64,000 nucleotides of DNA from Saccharothrix sp. NRRL B-16348 (GCF_001280085.1 NZ_LGED01000024.1:1-64000); one strand, 5' to 3'. Positions 45,557-54,772 are shown, numbered from the stretch's first letter. Notes: a model not told the origin generated them from the sequence alone. Numbers and translations: made by a program.

Positions 45557-45650
45557 TTGGGCTCCGGCGACCCCGGATCCCCTGGCTGGAGACGCCCCGC
45601 ACCCTCCTCACGTGGCCCGTGAGGCAGCGACTGGACGTTCCAAGACCGGA

Positions 45651-45681
45651 AGCATACGGCACCAAGTGCCCCTCCTTCCAA
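45651..45681 (-). promoter_or_regulatory. Candidate promoter of tRNA-Trp-secE-nusG
   Basis: On the minus strand TTGGAA (45676-45681) and TATGCT (45651-45656) are 19 nt apart. The start would be about 90 nt before the tRNA. The -10 is good; the spacing is long. Confidence 0.38.
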
Positions 45682-45744
45682 CTGGCCCGGTCAGAGGGGG
45701 TGCCGGGCGCTTGCCCCGTTGTGCGATCTGCCACGATTGGCGGC

Positions 45745-46986
45745 ATGGGCACGCCTGAGACGACCACCGGGACCAGTACCTCCGAGCACCCGCGGATCTC
45801 CCAGCGGATCGGCGGCATCGCCGAGTCCGCCACCCTCGCGGTCGACGCCAAGGCGAAGGCGCTCAAGGCCGCGGGCCGACCGGTGATCGGCTTCGGTGCG
45901 GGCGAGCCCGACTTCCCGACCCCTGACGCCATCGTCGCCGCAGCTCAGGCGGCGTGCGCGGACCCGAAGAACCACCGCTACACGCCCGCCGCGGGCCTGC
46001 CCGAGCTGCGGGAAGCCGTAGCCGCGAAGACCAAGCGCGACTCGGGCTACGAGGTCACCGCCGCGCAGGTGCTGATCACCAACGGCGGCAAGCAGGCCGT
46101 CTACCAGGCGTTCGCGACGGTCGTCGACCCGGGCGACGAGGTGCTGCTGCCGGCGCCGTACTGGACCACCTACCCCGAGGCGATCACGCTGGCGGGCGGC
46201 GTCCCGGTGCAGGTCACGGCCGACGAGTCGACCGACTACCTGGTCACGGTGGAGCAGCTGGAGGCGGCGCGCACCCCGAAGTCCAAGGTGCTGCTGCTGT
46301 GCTCGCCGTCCAACCCGACCGGCTCGGTCTACACCCGCGAGCAGATCACCGCGATCGGCGAGTGGGCGCTGGCGCACGGGCTGTGGGTGATCACCGACGA
46401 GATCTACGAGCACCTGGTGTACGACGGCGCCGAGTCGGTGTCGCTGCCGGTGGCCGTGCCCGCGATGGCGGACCGCACGATCGTGCTCAACGGCGTGGCC
46501 AAGACCTACGCGATGACGGGCTGGCGGGTCGGCTGGCTGATCGGCCCGACCGACGTGGTGAAGGCCGCCGCGAACCTCCAGTCCCACCTGACCTCGAACG
46601 TGGCGAACGTGTCGCAGCGGGCCGCGCTGGAGGCCGTGTCCGGGCCGCTGGACGCGGCGCACGAGATGCGCGAGGCGTTCGACCGCCGTCGCCGCACCAT
46701 CGTCGACCTGCTGTCCGCGATCCCCGGTGTGGAGTGCCCGACCCCGAAGGGCGCGTTCTACGTGTACCCGTCGGTGAAGGCGTTGATCGGCAAGAAGCTG
46801 CGCGGGGTCGAGATCGGCGACACGGTCCAGCTGGCGGCGCTGATCCTGGAGCACGCCGAGGTGGCCGTGGTGCCCGGTGAGGCGTTCGGCACGCCCGGCT
46901 ACCTGCGGTTGTCGTACGCGTTGGGCGACGACGACCTGAAGACCGGCGTGACGCGCATGGCCGAGCTGCTGGCCGAGGTCGAGTAG
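45745..46986 (+). CDS. Pyridoxal-phosphate aminotransferase, class I (aspartate aminotransferase-like)
   Basis: 413 residues. The fold-type I features are present: [18 protein letters not shown] with the substrate-contact Asn, [11 protein letters not shown] with the PLP-ring Asp/Tyr, and the Schiff-base lysine in [16 protein letters not shown] near residue 253. Similar to the AspAT-Ib group, so it probably transaminates aspartate and possibly prephenate or tyrosine. The ATG at 45745 was chosen because upstream sequence runs through the tRNA-Trp region. A terminator follows at 47009-47041. Confidence 0.93.
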   Translation: MGTPETTTGTSTSEHPRISQRIGGIAESATLAVDAKAKALKAAGRPVIGFGAGEPDFPTPDAIVAAAQAACADPKNHRYTPAAGLPELREAVAAKTKRDSGYEVTAAQVLITNGGKQAVYQAFATVVDPGDEVLLPAPYWTTYPEAITLAGGVPVQVTADESTDYLVTVEQLEAARTPKSKVLLLCSPSNPTGSVYTREQITAIGEWALAHGLWVITDEIYEHLVYDGAESVSLPVAVPAMADRTIVLNGVAKTYAMTGWRVGWLIGPTDVVKAAANLQSHLTSNVANVSQRAALEAVSGPLDAAHEMREAFDRRRRTIVDLLSAIPGVECPTPKGAFYVYPSVKALIGKKLRGVEIGDTVQLAALILEHAEVAVVPGEAFGTPGYLRLSYALGDDDLKTGVTRMAELLAEVE

Positions 46987-47008
46987 CACACAGTTTCGAC
47001 GCTCCGTC

Positions 47009-47041
47009 ACGAAAGGCACCTCCGATGGGGGTGCCTTTCGT
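47009..47041 (+). terminator. Terminator after the aminotransferase gene
   Basis: A 15-bp stem (47009-47023 with 47027-47041) with one G-U pair and a GAT loop begins 22 nt past the stop codon. The base of the stem reads ACGAAAGG/CCTTTCGT. Confidence 0.85.
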
Positions 47042-47110
47042 CGTATTGAGACTCTTTCGCGTCACGGCGGGTAACTGTGATGTGTACCACTCTGACGGAG
47101 CGGAGGGGTC

Positions 47111-47695
47111 ATGTCCGACCCACAGCGCAACGGCCTGGGCACCGCCGGGTTCGTACTCGGGCTCCTGGGCCTGGTGTTCAGCTTCATCCCGGTCGTCGGC
47201 GTGGTCGCGTGGCCGCTGGTCGTCGTCGGGCTGGGCCTGGGGCTGTTCGGCCTGGTCAGGGTCGTGCGCGGGCAGGCGGACAACAAGGGCGTCGCCATCG
47301 CCGGCATCGTGCTGTCCGCGATCGGCCTCGCCGTCTGCGTCGCGTGGGTGGCGCTGCTGGGCGGGGCCTCTTCCGACGCCGAGAACGCGCTCGACGACCT
47401 CCAAGCCCAGGCCGAGAAGGGCTCCGTGCTGGTCTACGAGGTGACGGGCGACGCGCCGGAGGCGACCGTCAGCTACTCCGCGCTCGGCGACGGCCGCACC
47501 GACGAAGAGGTCGTCGGCACGTTCCCGTGGACCAAGGAGTTCACCCTCATGGGCACGGCCCGCGGCGGGACGCTGGACGTCACGACCGGCGTGGACGGCG
47601 GCACGGTGACGTGCGAGGTGACCGTGGACGGCGTGGCGCGGAAGACCGCGACCGCGTCCGGCCCGAACGCGGTCGCGAGTTGCTCGGGTTTCTGA
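47111..47695 (+). CDS. DUF4190-like membrane protein with MmpS-type C-terminal domain
   Basis: 194 residues. Two or three N-terminal helices rich in Gly/Leu/Val (TAGFVLGLLGLVFSFIPVVG; GVAIAGIVLSAIGLAVCVAW) match the DUF4190 pattern. A roughly 100-residue beta-rich extracytoplasmic domain follows (VLVYEVTGDAPEATVSYSAL), ending CEVTVDGVARKTATASGP. The C-terminal part is paralogous to the next gene and to MmpS-type domains. The start has GGAGGG 5 nt before it. Function unknown. Confidence 0.82.
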   Translation: MSDPQRNGLGTAGFVLGLLGLVFSFIPVVGVVAWPLVVVGLGLGLFGLVRVVRGQADNKGVAIAGIVLSAIGLAVCVAWVALLGGASSDAENALDDLQAQAEKGSVLVYEVTGDAPEATVSYSALGDGRTDEEVVGTFPWTKEFTLMGTARGGTLDVTTGVDGGTVTCEVTVDGVARKTATASGPNAVASCSGF

Positions 47696-47789
47696 CCTAA
47701 CCCCTTTGGGTGACCGGTGTAACCGTCGGTAGAACGGGACCGATGGTCCATTCAGCCGAATCGATCTTCACCTGAAGGAGCGCGAGCAG

Positions 47790-48179
47790 ATGGCGGAGTC
47801 CGACCCACCAGTGCGCCCGGGCCGCAAGTGGCTCGTGATCGGGGCCTCGGCGGCGCTCGTGGTGGGCGCGCTCGCGCTCGTCGTGCTGACCACGGCGCCG
47901 GAGCCGCCGGTCCGGGTCGTCTACCGGGTCAGCGGCACGGCGGAGCGGGCCACCGTCACCTACTCGACCTTCCGGGCCGGCGAGACGCGCCAGGAGGAGC
48001 TGATCGAGCTGCCCTGGCGGATGGAGCTGCTCGCCACCGGCGAGCCCGATCACGGCGTGCTGACCGTCACGATCGGGCCCGACGGCGGTGACGTGGCGTG
48101 CGAGGTGCTGGTGGCCGACGTGGAGCGGCGTTCGGCGACCGCCACCGGCCCGCACACCAGCGCGCTGTGCGGGTTCTAG
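47790..48179 (+). CDS. MmpS-like membrane-anchored protein
   Basis: 129 residues: a single N-terminal transmembrane anchor (WLVIGASAALVVGALALVVL) and an extracytoplasmic beta domain (VRVVYRVSGTAERATVTYSTF ... CEVLVADVERRSATATGP). This domain aligns with the C-terminal half of the preceding gene, so the two look like tandem duplicates. Ends four nucleotides into hadB (convergent). Confidence 0.8.
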   Translation: MAESDPPVRPGRKWLVIGASAALVVGALALVVLTTAPEPPVRVVYRVSGTAERATVTYSTFRAGETRQEELIELPWRMELLATGEPDHGVLTVTIGPDGGDVACEVLVADVERRSATATGPHTSALCGF

Positions 48180-48598
48180 GCGCCCAGCCGGACGATGGCC
48201 GACGCGCCGCCGAGCACGGACTTGCCCTCGAACGACGCCGTCACGTTGACCTTGACCGTCCCGTCGTCCAGGAGCTTGGTCACCTTCGCGGTGACCTCCA
48301 CCAACGCGCCCTTGTCGTCGTCAGGCACCGGAACGGGCCTGCCGAACCGCACGCCGTACTGGACGACCGCGCCGGGGTCGCCCACCCACTCGGTGACGAT
48401 CCGGACGGCCATGCCCATGGTGAGCATCCCGTGCGCGATGACGCCGGGCAGGCCGACCTCGCGGGCGAACCGCTCGTTCCAGTGGATCGGGTTGAAGTCG
48501 CCGGACGCGCCCGCGTACCGGACGAGGTCCGCGCGGGTGATGCGCAGGGACAGCGGCGGCAGCTCGTCGCCGACGGAGACCTCCGACGCGCGGATCAC
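48176..48598 (-). CDS. hadB: MaoC/hotdog dehydratase subunit, HadB-like
   Basis: 140 residues, hydratase-2 hotdog fold with the catalytic Asp/His in GDFNPIHW (about residues 34-41) and HGMLTMG. Resembles HadB (Rv0636) of the mycobacterial FAS-II (3R)-hydroxyacyl-ACP dehydratase. The GTG start overlaps the hadA stop by 4 nt. No hadC is found downstream, so the enzyme is probably a HadA-HadB heterodimer. The substrate in this organism is not known. Confidence 0.9.
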   Translation of the reverse strand: MIRASEVSVGDELPPLSLRITRADLVRYAGASGDFNPIHWNERFAREVGLPGVIAHGMLTMGMAVRIVTEWVGDPGAVVQYGVRFGRPVPVPDDDKGALVEVTAKVTKLLDDGTVKVNVTASFEGKSVLGGASAIVRLGA

Positions 48599-49044
48599 GC
48601 GCCCTCCCCTCGCACCACGAGCGTGCAGGTGCCGGTCGTGACGGCCTCGCCGTCCTCGGTGCTCACCTCGGCGCGCAGCGCCAGCATGTCGTTGCCCATC
48701 CGCGACGTGATGCCGTCCACGTGCAGCACGCAGGTGAGCCGGTCGCCCGCGACGATCGGCCGGTGGTGGGCGAACGCCTGGTCGCCGTGCACCACGCGGG
48801 TGTAGTCGAGGCCGAGGTCGGGGTCCTCGACCAGCACGTCGTTCGCCTTCAGCGACACGATGATCGCGAACGTGGGCGGCGCGATGACGTCGCGGTACCC
48901 GGCCGCGCGGGCGGCTTCGGGGTCGCGGTGCAGCGGGCTGGTCGCGCCGACCGCGTCGGCGAACTCGCGGATCTTCTCGCGGCCGACTTCGTAGGGCGGC
49001 GACGGCGGGTAGGAACGTCCGACGAACGACTGGTCGAGAGGCAC
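48595..49044 (-). CDS. hadA: MaoC-like dehydratase subunit, HadA-like (UPF0336 type)
   Basis: 149 residues, hotdog fold lacking the full catalytic Asp-His pair but with ATSPLHRDPEAARAAGYRDVIAPP-type substrate-shaping residues. This is the pattern of HadA (Rv0635), the non-catalytic partner of HadB. It follows rpmG as in mycobacteria, though a terminator-like hairpin at 49078-49114 lies between them. Confidence 0.9.
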   Translation of the reverse strand: MPLDQSFVGRSYPPSPPYEVGREKIREFADAVGATSPLHRDPEAARAAGYRDVIAPPTFAIIVSLKANDVLVEDPDLGLDYTRVVHGDQAFAHHRPIVAGDRLTCVLHVDGITSRMGNDMLALRAEVSTEDGEAVTTGTCTLVVRGEGA

Positions 49045-49077
49045 GCGGAGCAGGTTATACGGGGGCAGGTCGCACGC

Positions 49078-49114
49078 GACGAGGCCCGCCCCGGATCCCG
49101 GGACGGGCCTCGTC
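49078..49114 (-). terminator. Hairpin between rpmG and hadA
   Basis: An 11-bp perfect stem (49078-49088 with 49104-49114) with further internal C/G complementarity begins 19 nt past the rpmG stop. It probably ends the tRNA-rpmG transcript, with hadA reached by read-through or its own promoter. Confidence 0.65.
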
Positions 49115-49132
49115 GTGAGTCTGGCTACCGGC

Positions 49133-49297
49133 TCAGCGCGTTTCCTTGTGAGCGCGGTGGGTCTTGCAGTTCGGGCAGAACTTCTTGATCTCCAGGCGGT
49201 CCGGGTCGTTGCGCCGGTTCTTCCTGGTGATGTAGTTCCGGTGCTTGCACTCCTCGCACGCGAGGGTGATCTTGGGGCGTACGTCGGTTGCAGCCAC
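49133..49297 (-). CDS. rpmG: 50S ribosomal protein L33, zinc-binding form
   Basis: 54 residues from a GTG, too short to stand out as an open frame. Sequence pattern: [19 protein letters not shown], then [19 protein letters not shown] and [10 protein letters not shown]. The four cysteines (CEEC, CPNC) mark the zinc-containing C+ paralogue. It sits between tRNA-Met and hadA, as in mycobacteria (rpmG2). Overlaps nothing; 38 nt from the tRNA-Met 3' flank. Confidence 0.95.
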   Translation of the reverse strand: MAATDVRPKITLACEECKHRNYITRKNRRNDPDRLEIKKFCPNCKTHRAHKETR

Positions 49298-49383
49298 GGA
49301 GTCCTTGCCTTCCTAGAGCTCGTCTGCCCCGACCCGACCGGGCGACCAGTGCGGGCTTACCGCCTGGCGGGGATCCAACTGAG

Positions 49384-49456
49384 TAGCGGTGGCCGGACTT
49401 GAACCGGCGACACAGCGATTATGAGCCGCTTGCTCTACCAACTGAGCTACACCGCT
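49384..49456 (-). tRNA. metT: tRNA-Met (anticodon CAT)
   Basis: 73-nt cloverleaf: AGCGGTG pairs with CACCGCT, D-arm AGCTCAGTTGGTAGAGC, anticodon loop CTCATAA, T-arm CCGGTTCAAGTCCGG. The A-U first pair and lack of the three G-C anticodon-stem pairs argue for elongator rather than initiator tRNA. Confidence 0.95.
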
Positions 49457-49501
49457 TTAGACAACACAGCCGCGATGCATGAGCACCGCGGCCAGTTGTA
49501 G

Positions 49502-49574
49502 AGCCCCTTTACGGAATCGAACCGTAGACCTTCTCCTTACCATGGAGACGCTCTGCCGACTGAGCTAAAGGGGC
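49502..49574 (-). tRNA. thrT: tRNA-Thr (anticodon GGT)
   Basis: 73-nt cloverleaf: GCCCCTT pairs with AAGGGGC, D-arm AGCTCAGTCGGCAGAGC, anticodon loop ATGGTAA, T-arm ACGGTTCGATTCCGT. It lies 45 nt upstream of tRNA-Met; the order Thr-Met-rpmG is conserved in actinobacteria. Confidence 0.96.
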
Positions 49575-49644
49575 TTGCTGTTGCTCTTGCAGCGAGGAGA
49601 ACTCTACAACAGGCGTGCCTCGGGACGGAAATCGGGGTGGCCTC

Positions 49645-52248
49645 TCAGTGGACCAAGGTGAGCACCGTCTCATCCCGGGCTCCCCTGACCTGGACCGTCC
49701 GCGCCCGCAACCAGGCCTCGAAGCGGTCCTCGGACAGCGGCCGGGAGATCAGGTAGCCCTGCGCCACGTCGCAGCCCATGCCCACGAGCTGGTCGCGCGC
49801 GGCGTCGTCCTCGACGCCCTCGGCGACGACCGTGAGCCCCAGCGAGTGGCCGAGCTCCACGATCGACCGGACCACCGCCATGTCGCCCAGGTCGGTGCCC
49901 ATGCCCAGGACGAAGCTCTTGTCGATCTTCACCTCGTCCACCGGCAGCTGCCGCAGGTACGCCAGCGACGAGTAGCCCGTGCCGAAGTCGTCCACGGCGA
50001 GCACGACGCCCATCTGGTGCAGCCGCCGCAGCACGGGTAGCGCGCGCTCGGGGTCGGCCATCACGCCGGACTCGGTCAGCTCGAACGTCAGCAGCTCCGG
50101 CGGCACCTCGTGGCGCTTCAACGCCGCCGCCACGCGGTCCGGGAACTCCTCGTCGGCCAACGTCCGCACGGACAGGTTCACCGCGATGGACATCCGCAGG
50201 CCGCGGTCGATCCAGAGCCGCACCCGCGCCAGCGCCGTGTCCATGACGAAGTCCGTGAGCACGTCCACCAGGCCGGTCGCCTCGACCGCGGGCACGAACT
50301 CGTCCGGGTCGACGCGGCCGAACTCGGGGTGCTTCCAGCGCACCAGCGCCTCCGCGCCGACGACCTGGCGGCTCGGCAGCGCGACCTTCGGCTGGTAGTG
50401 CACGGAGATCTGGCCGTTCTCCAGCGCCGACCGGAACTGCGTCACCAGCTGGAAGCGGCGCAGGAAGATCTGGCCCATGCTCGGCGCGTACTGGCGCAGC
50501 GGCTCGTTGTCGCTGGTCGCCCGCACCGCCACGTCGGCGCGCTGCAGCAACGCGTCGGGGTCGGGGTCCTCGACCTCGCAGTCCGCCGTGGTGGCCCAGC
50601 CGACGACCGCGCCCGCCTCGACGGTGAGCCGGTCGACGGGGTAGGGCACGGACAGCGCGGCGCGCAGCCGTTCGGCGATCTCCTGGATCTGCTCGGCCTG
50701 CCGGTCCAGCAGCAGCGCGGCGAACGCGCCGCCCTCCAGCCTGGCCAGCGGCACCTCGGGCCCCAGCTCGTCGCGCAGCCTGCGGCCGGCGGCGACGACC
50801 ATCCGGTTGCCCCACGCCTGGCCGAGCGCGTCGGAGACGGTGGACAGCACGTCGAGGTCGATGCGGACCACCACGGCCGTGTTCGCCTCGCGCATCGGCT
50901 CGTTGGCCGCCTCGCGGAAGCCGGGCCGGTTGAGCAGGCCGGTCAACGGGTCGTGGTAGGCGTCGTGGCGCAGCCGGGCGAGCAGGCGGCGGTTGTCCAC
51001 CGCGGTGGACAGGTGGCTGGCCAGCGTGCGCAGGAGCTGGATGTCGGCCTTGCCGAAGCCGCGCCACCGGCTGAGCCGGTCGTGCACCTCGACCGCGCCG
51101 AGCAGCTGGGTCGCCCCGCGCAACGGCACGACCAGCGCTTCCTGCGCGTCACGGCGGACCAGTGCCTCGGAGACCTCTTCGCCCGCGTCCACGATGCGGA
51201 AGTACCGCACCTGGGCGCCGGGCAGTTGGAGCATGGCGTCCTCGCGCAGCACGCGCGGGTCGTCGCGGCGCATGCCCGGCGGCAGCGGCTCGCCCGCGAC
51301 CAGCGTGCGCATCGGGGCCTGCGGGTCGGTGCGCAGCCGCAGCACGACCCGGTTGGCGTTCAGCTGCTCGCGGATGCGCTCGGCGATGAGCTGCCAGTCG
51401 TCGTCCTCGCCGCAGCCGTCGTCCTCCTCCTGGTTGGCGCCGCGCGGTCCGGTGACGTGGCGGCCGGAGCGGGCCACCCGCAACGAGACCTCGCTGAGCG
51501 CCTCCAGGTCGCGCTGCTCGCGCAGCAGACCCGAGTAGGCCAGGTAGATCGCCGTGATGCCGAGGAAGACCAGGCCGATCAGCAGGCCGCCCCACGGCGC
51601 CTTGTCGGCGATCTCGTAGCCGGCCAGGCCCGCGGAGGTGTTCAGCAGGGCCACCACGAGCGTCTGGAGCACCAGGCGCAGGCTCGGCGCGACCCGCATG
51701 CCCTTGCCCATGATCCGCAACGCGGTCAGGCCGAGCACGCTGGCCAGCAGGGGCACCGCGATCGTGCCGACGAACGCGCCCGCCCAGAACGGGCCTTCCG
51801 CGCCGAGGAACCGCTTGACGAGCTCGGCGACCGCGAAGGCCACCGAGATCTCCATGAACATCAGGCCCGCGTTGTAGACGGCGCGGTCGAGCACGCGGCG
51901 GCCGAGCAGCGTGCCCACGCCCGCGACCACGTGCGCGGCGAGCACGATCTCGAACGGCGCGACCAGCAGGCCGAGCACGAGCGGGATCTCGGTGAACGAG
52001 ATGGTCCACGCCACGCCGCTGCGCACGTCGACGTTGATGGCCAGCTGCTCGGCGAGCAGGAACCCGATCACGAGCAGCGGGCCGGTCCACCACAGGTCGA
52101 CGTCGGGGTCCGAGTCCGGCAGCCAGCTGCCGACCAGGAACGCGGACAGCGCGCCCGCGACGAGGAGCAGGACCGCGAACACGCTGAACGCGCGGTTCGT
52201 GGACCGGGTCGGCGCGCTGGGCGCCGTGGCCGACGCGTGGTCGGACAT
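49645..52248 (-). CDS. Membrane GAF-GGDEF-EAL protein, probable c-di-GMP phosphodiesterase
   Basis: 867 residues. About eight N-terminal transmembrane helices (residues 20-240), a GAF-like region (about 260-430), a degenerate GGDEF domain (RLEGGAFAAL in place of GGDEF, about 540) and an EAL domain (about 620-850). The EAL domain keeps the catalytic set: AEALVRW, NLSVRTL, ELTESGV, VDDFGTGYSSL, VKIDKSF, VAEGVED. Likely hydrolyses c-di-GMP, with the GGDEF domain as sensor. The ATG at 52248 has GAGGAGG upstream; the frame is open to 52356. Confidence 0.92.
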   Translation of the reverse strand: MSDHASATAPSAPTRSTNRAFSVFAVLLLVAGALSAFLVGSWLPDSDPDVDLWWTGPLLVIGFLLAEQLAINVDVRSGVAWTISFTEIPLVLGLLVAPFEIVLAAHVVAGVGTLLGRRVLDRAVYNAGLMFMEISVAFAVAELVKRFLGAEGPFWAGAFVGTIAVPLLASVLGLTALRIMGKGMRVAPSLRLVLQTLVVALLNTSAGLAGYEIADKAPWGGLLIGLVFLGITAIYLAYSGLLREQRDLEALSEVSLRVARSGRHVTGPRGANQEEDDGCGEDDDWQLIAERIREQLNANRVVLRLRTDPQAPMRTLVAGEPLPPGMRRDDPRVLREDAMLQLPGAQVRYFRIVDAGEEVSEALVRRDAQEALVVPLRGATQLLGAVEVHDRLSRWRGFGKADIQLLRTLASHLSTAVDNRRLLARLRHDAYHDPLTGLLNRPGFREAANEPMREANTAVVVRIDLDVLSTVSDALGQAWGNRMVVAAGRRLRDELGPEVPLARLEGGAFAALLLDRQAEQIQEIAERLRAALSVPYPVDRLTVEAGAVVGWATTADCEVEDPDPDALLQRADVAVRATSDNEPLRQYAPSMGQIFLRRFQLVTQFRSALENGQISVHYQPKVALPSRQVVGAEALVRWKHPEFGRVDPDEFVPAVEATGLVDVLTDFVMDTALARVRLWIDRGLRMSIAVNLSVRTLADEEFPDRVAAALKRHEVPPELLTFELTESGVMADPERALPVLRRLHQMGVVLAVDDFGTGYSSLAYLRQLPVDEVKIDKSFVLGMGTDLGDMAVVRSIVELGHSLGLTVVAEGVEDDAARDQLVGMGCDVAQGYLISRPLSEDRFEAWLRARTVQVRGARDETVLTLVH

Positions 52249-52423
52249 CCAGCCTCCTCGTCGGCCGTCGTCGCGGCAGGCCGGGTCGCGGCCTGCGGGC
52301 TCCGGGCGTGACTGAGGGGCCCCGAACACCGACCAGGACCCCTCCAAGGCTGCCAATGTACCCCGGTCGGGGGACGAAATGGCAGGTCGTGTAGCGGAAC
52401 GCCACCAGAAGTAACAGATCGGA

Positions 52424-53191
52424 TCACACGATCAGTCGGCCCCGGATCACCGTCACGGCCTGTCCGGCGAGCCGTACGCGATCTTGCTCCAGAGTGGTCC
52501 GGACCAGCCCTCCGCGGGCCGACGCCTGCTCGGCCAGCAGGTTCGCGCGACCGAACCGGGGCGTCCACCACGAGGCGAGCGTGCAGTGCGCGGAACCGGT
52601 TACGGAATCCTCCGGGACTCCGTAGGAGGGGTAGAAGCACCGGCTCACCACGTCGAGGCCCGGCCGGTCGCCCGGTGCGGTCACGATCACACCGCGGCCG
52701 GGCACCTCGGCGAGCGCGGCGAAGTCCGGGCGCAGCTCGCGGACCTCGTCGGCGGAGGCGGCTTCGACCAGGACGTCCGACACCGCCTGCGCGACGGCCT
52801 TCACCGTGACGCCCGGCAGGCCCGCGCGCAGCGGGGTGGTCATCTCGATCGGCTCCGCCGGGTCGGCCGGGAAGTCCATCTCCACCCAGCCGTCCTCGGC
52901 CGTGCAGGTGAGCACGCCGCTGCGGGTGGCGAAGCTGCGACCGCCGCCGAGCACGTGCGCGGTGGCCAGGGTGGCGTGGCCGCACAGGTCGACCTCGGCG
53001 ACGGGCGTGAACCAGCGCAGCGGCAGCGGGTCGACGTGGTCTACCCGCACGAACGCCGTCTCGGCGTGCTTCATCTCGGCGGCGACGGCCTGCATCCACC
53101 GCTCGTCCGCCGGACCGTCCAGCAGCACCACGCCCGCCGGGTTGCCCGCGAACGCGCGGTCGGTGAACGCGTCGACCACGTAGAGATCCAC
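52424..53191 (-). CDS. PhzF family isomerase/epimerase-like protein
   Basis: 255 residues. Two-lobed diaminopimelate-epimerase-like fold with the PhzF start DLYVVDAFTDRAFAGNPAGVV, the catalytic Glu in KHAETAF (about residue 45), VDLCGHATLATAHVL and the second-half GSAHCTLASWW. The GTG at 53191 lacks a clear ribosome site; a TTG at 53200 is an alternative. Substrate unknown. The upstream open frame to 54610 is a shadow of the acetyltransferase gene. Divergent from that gene. Confidence 0.9.
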   Translation of the reverse strand: MDLYVVDAFTDRAFAGNPAGVVLLDGPADERWMQAVAAEMKHAETAFVRVDHVDPLPLRWFTPVAEVDLCGHATLATAHVLGGGRSFATRSGVLTCTAEDGWVEMDFPADPAEPIEMTTPLRAGLPGVTVKAVAQAVSDVLVEAASADEVRELRPDFAALAEVPGRGVIVTAPGDRPGLDVVSRCFYPSYGVPEDSVTGSAHCTLASWWTPRFGRANLLAEQASARGGLVRTTLEQDRVRLAGQAVTVIRGRLIV

Positions 53192-53230
53192 GGCGGGCAA
53201 TCTACGTCCAGAGCGGGTTAGCTGGCAGGT

Positions 53231-54022
53231 GTGGACCCGTTGCTGCCCGAGATCGCTCCCGTGGACGACCCGTACTCGTTCTCGGAACTGTCCCCGGACG
53301 CCCTGAACGCCTCGTGGGGCGCGCTGCGCACGCACTCCTTGCACTGGTACCCCGGCGCCGACCTGGACGACCTGCTGCGCCGGTGGCCGTTGAGCGGCGC
53401 TGGCGACCACGACACGGCCGCGCTGGTGACCGTGCCCAGCCGTGCCGTCGAGGCCGCGGAAGTGCTGGCGCGGCACGGTTTCGCGCCGTTGCTGGTGACC
53501 GCCGCCCGGCTGCCCGGCCGCGGCGTCGAGGGCGGTTCGACGGTGAAGGTCGTGCCGCTGGGGCCCGAGAACCTGGACGTGGCGGTGGAGCTGAACCTGG
53601 AGACGGTGCGGTTCGACAGCCGGTTCGGCATGGTCACCGCCCGGCCGTCCAGCGCCGAGCGGCTGCGCGAGCACATCGCGTCGCTGCTGGACCGGCCGGA
53701 GCCGTGCGGGTGGTTGGCGGAGCGCGACGGGGAGGTCGTCGGGTTCCTCTACTACGACCTGCCGGGGCACTCGGACTGGATCGCCGGGCGGACGTCCGTG
53801 CGGCCGGTCGCGTACATCGGGCTGCTGGGCGTGCGCGAGGACGCGCGTGGCGGCGGCATCGGCGCGGCGCTCGCGGACCACGCGCACGAGGCGCTGGACG
53901 AGGTGGGCGTCGGCGTGACGCTGCTGCACCACGCCCTGCCCAACCCCCTGTCCGCGCCGTTCTGGTACTCCCACGGCTACCGGCCGCTGTGGACGACCTG
54001 GCAGCGCCGTCCCGCCCGTTAG
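53231..54022 (+). CDS. GNAT-family N-acetyltransferase
   Basis: 263 residues from a GTG. The N-terminal half is a degenerate GNAT-like segment. The C-terminal half (about residues 120-263) has acetyl-CoA motif A as IGLLGVREDARGGGIGAALADHA and a conserved FWYSHGYRPLWTTWQRR end. Substrate unknown. Divergent from the PhzF gene and overlapping the next convergent gene by 4 nt. Confidence 0.87.
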   Translation: MDPLLPEIAPVDDPYSFSELSPDALNASWGALRTHSLHWYPGADLDDLLRRWPLSGAGDHDTAALVTVPSRAVEAAEVLARHGFAPLLVTAARLPGRGVEGGSTVKVVPLGPENLDVAVELNLETVRFDSRFGMVTARPSSAERLREHIASLLDRPEPCGWLAERDGEVVGFLYYDLPGHSDWIAGRTSVRPVAYIGLLGVREDARGGGIGAALADHAHEALDEVGVGVTLLHHALPNPLSAPFWYSHGYRPLWTTWQRRPAR

Positions 54023-54501
54023 ACCTCCAGCAGTTCCCGGCTCTCGTGCCGCAGGCCGTCGCGGATCTCGTCCAGCACCAAGCGGGCCTGCGTGGCCGCG
54101 ACGTGCTGCGCCGCGCCGCTGCCGATCGCGTCGCGCAACGCCAGCCACACCGCGGCCTCGTCCTCCCGGACCGCGGTGAGCAGGTCGCGCTGCTCGGGGT
54201 AGGGGTGCAGGGCGATCTTCTCGGTGTGCGCCTTCAGCGTGGCCAGGGTCGCCCTCGGGACCTCGCCGGTCGAGGCGACCCGGTCGAGTTTCGCGGGCAG
54301 GTCGACCGAGGCGAGTTCGGACAGCGACAGCGGGCCGAAGTCGAGCACGGTGTTCAGGCCGTACTCCAGGTCGTCGGCGGCGTGGAGCAGTTCGCGCGCG
54401 TCGGCGACCCGTGGCGTCCGGCGGCGCCCGGCGGACCGGACGACCAGACCCAGGGCGACACCGGTCGCGAGTGCGGCGAGGGCGATGAGGATTTCGCTCA
54501 T
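54019..54501 (-). CDS. Small membrane-anchored helical protein, unknown function
   Basis: 160 residues from the ATG at 54501. One N-terminal hydrophobic helix (EILIALAALATGVALGLVV), a basic RRR stretch, then an all-helical Leu/Ala/Glu-rich domain. No family recognised. The frame upstream to 55068 is not gene-like and overlaps the gene at 54773 on the other strand. Confidence 0.7.
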   Translation of the reverse strand: MSEILIALAALATGVALGLVVRSAGRRRTPRVADARELLHAADDLEYGLNTVLDFGPLSLSELASVDLPAKLDRVASTGEVPRATLATLKAHTEKIALHPYPEQRDLLTAVREDEAAVWLALRDAIGSGAAQHVAATQARLVLDEIRDGLRHESRELLEV

Positions 54502-54772
54502 GTGTTCCAGTCTCGACGCCCCACCGGCCCCGCCCGGACCAACCGGCGACAACGGGTGCGATCGGAGCGCCGACCGGTCGCGGGTAGTTCGGTTGGGCTG
54601 AACGGAGCAACCGGTCGGCGTGGCGTCGTCGTCCGAACGGCGCAAGAGGGGACAGTGGGTGCTGCCCTCGTCCACCCGAGTGAACTTGTCCGAGAGGGGT
54701 ACTCGGAGTGCAGGTCCAGACCTCTTACATGACGAGGAAGCAGGTACGGGAAGGACGGGCGAGGGGGTCGCC

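Noticed and set aside
52424..54610. 728-residue minus-strand frame spanning the PhzF and acetyltransferase genes
   Set aside because: Only the last 255 residues (from 53191) match PhzF; the rest is the antisense of the acetyltransferase gene, so it is not a fusion protein.
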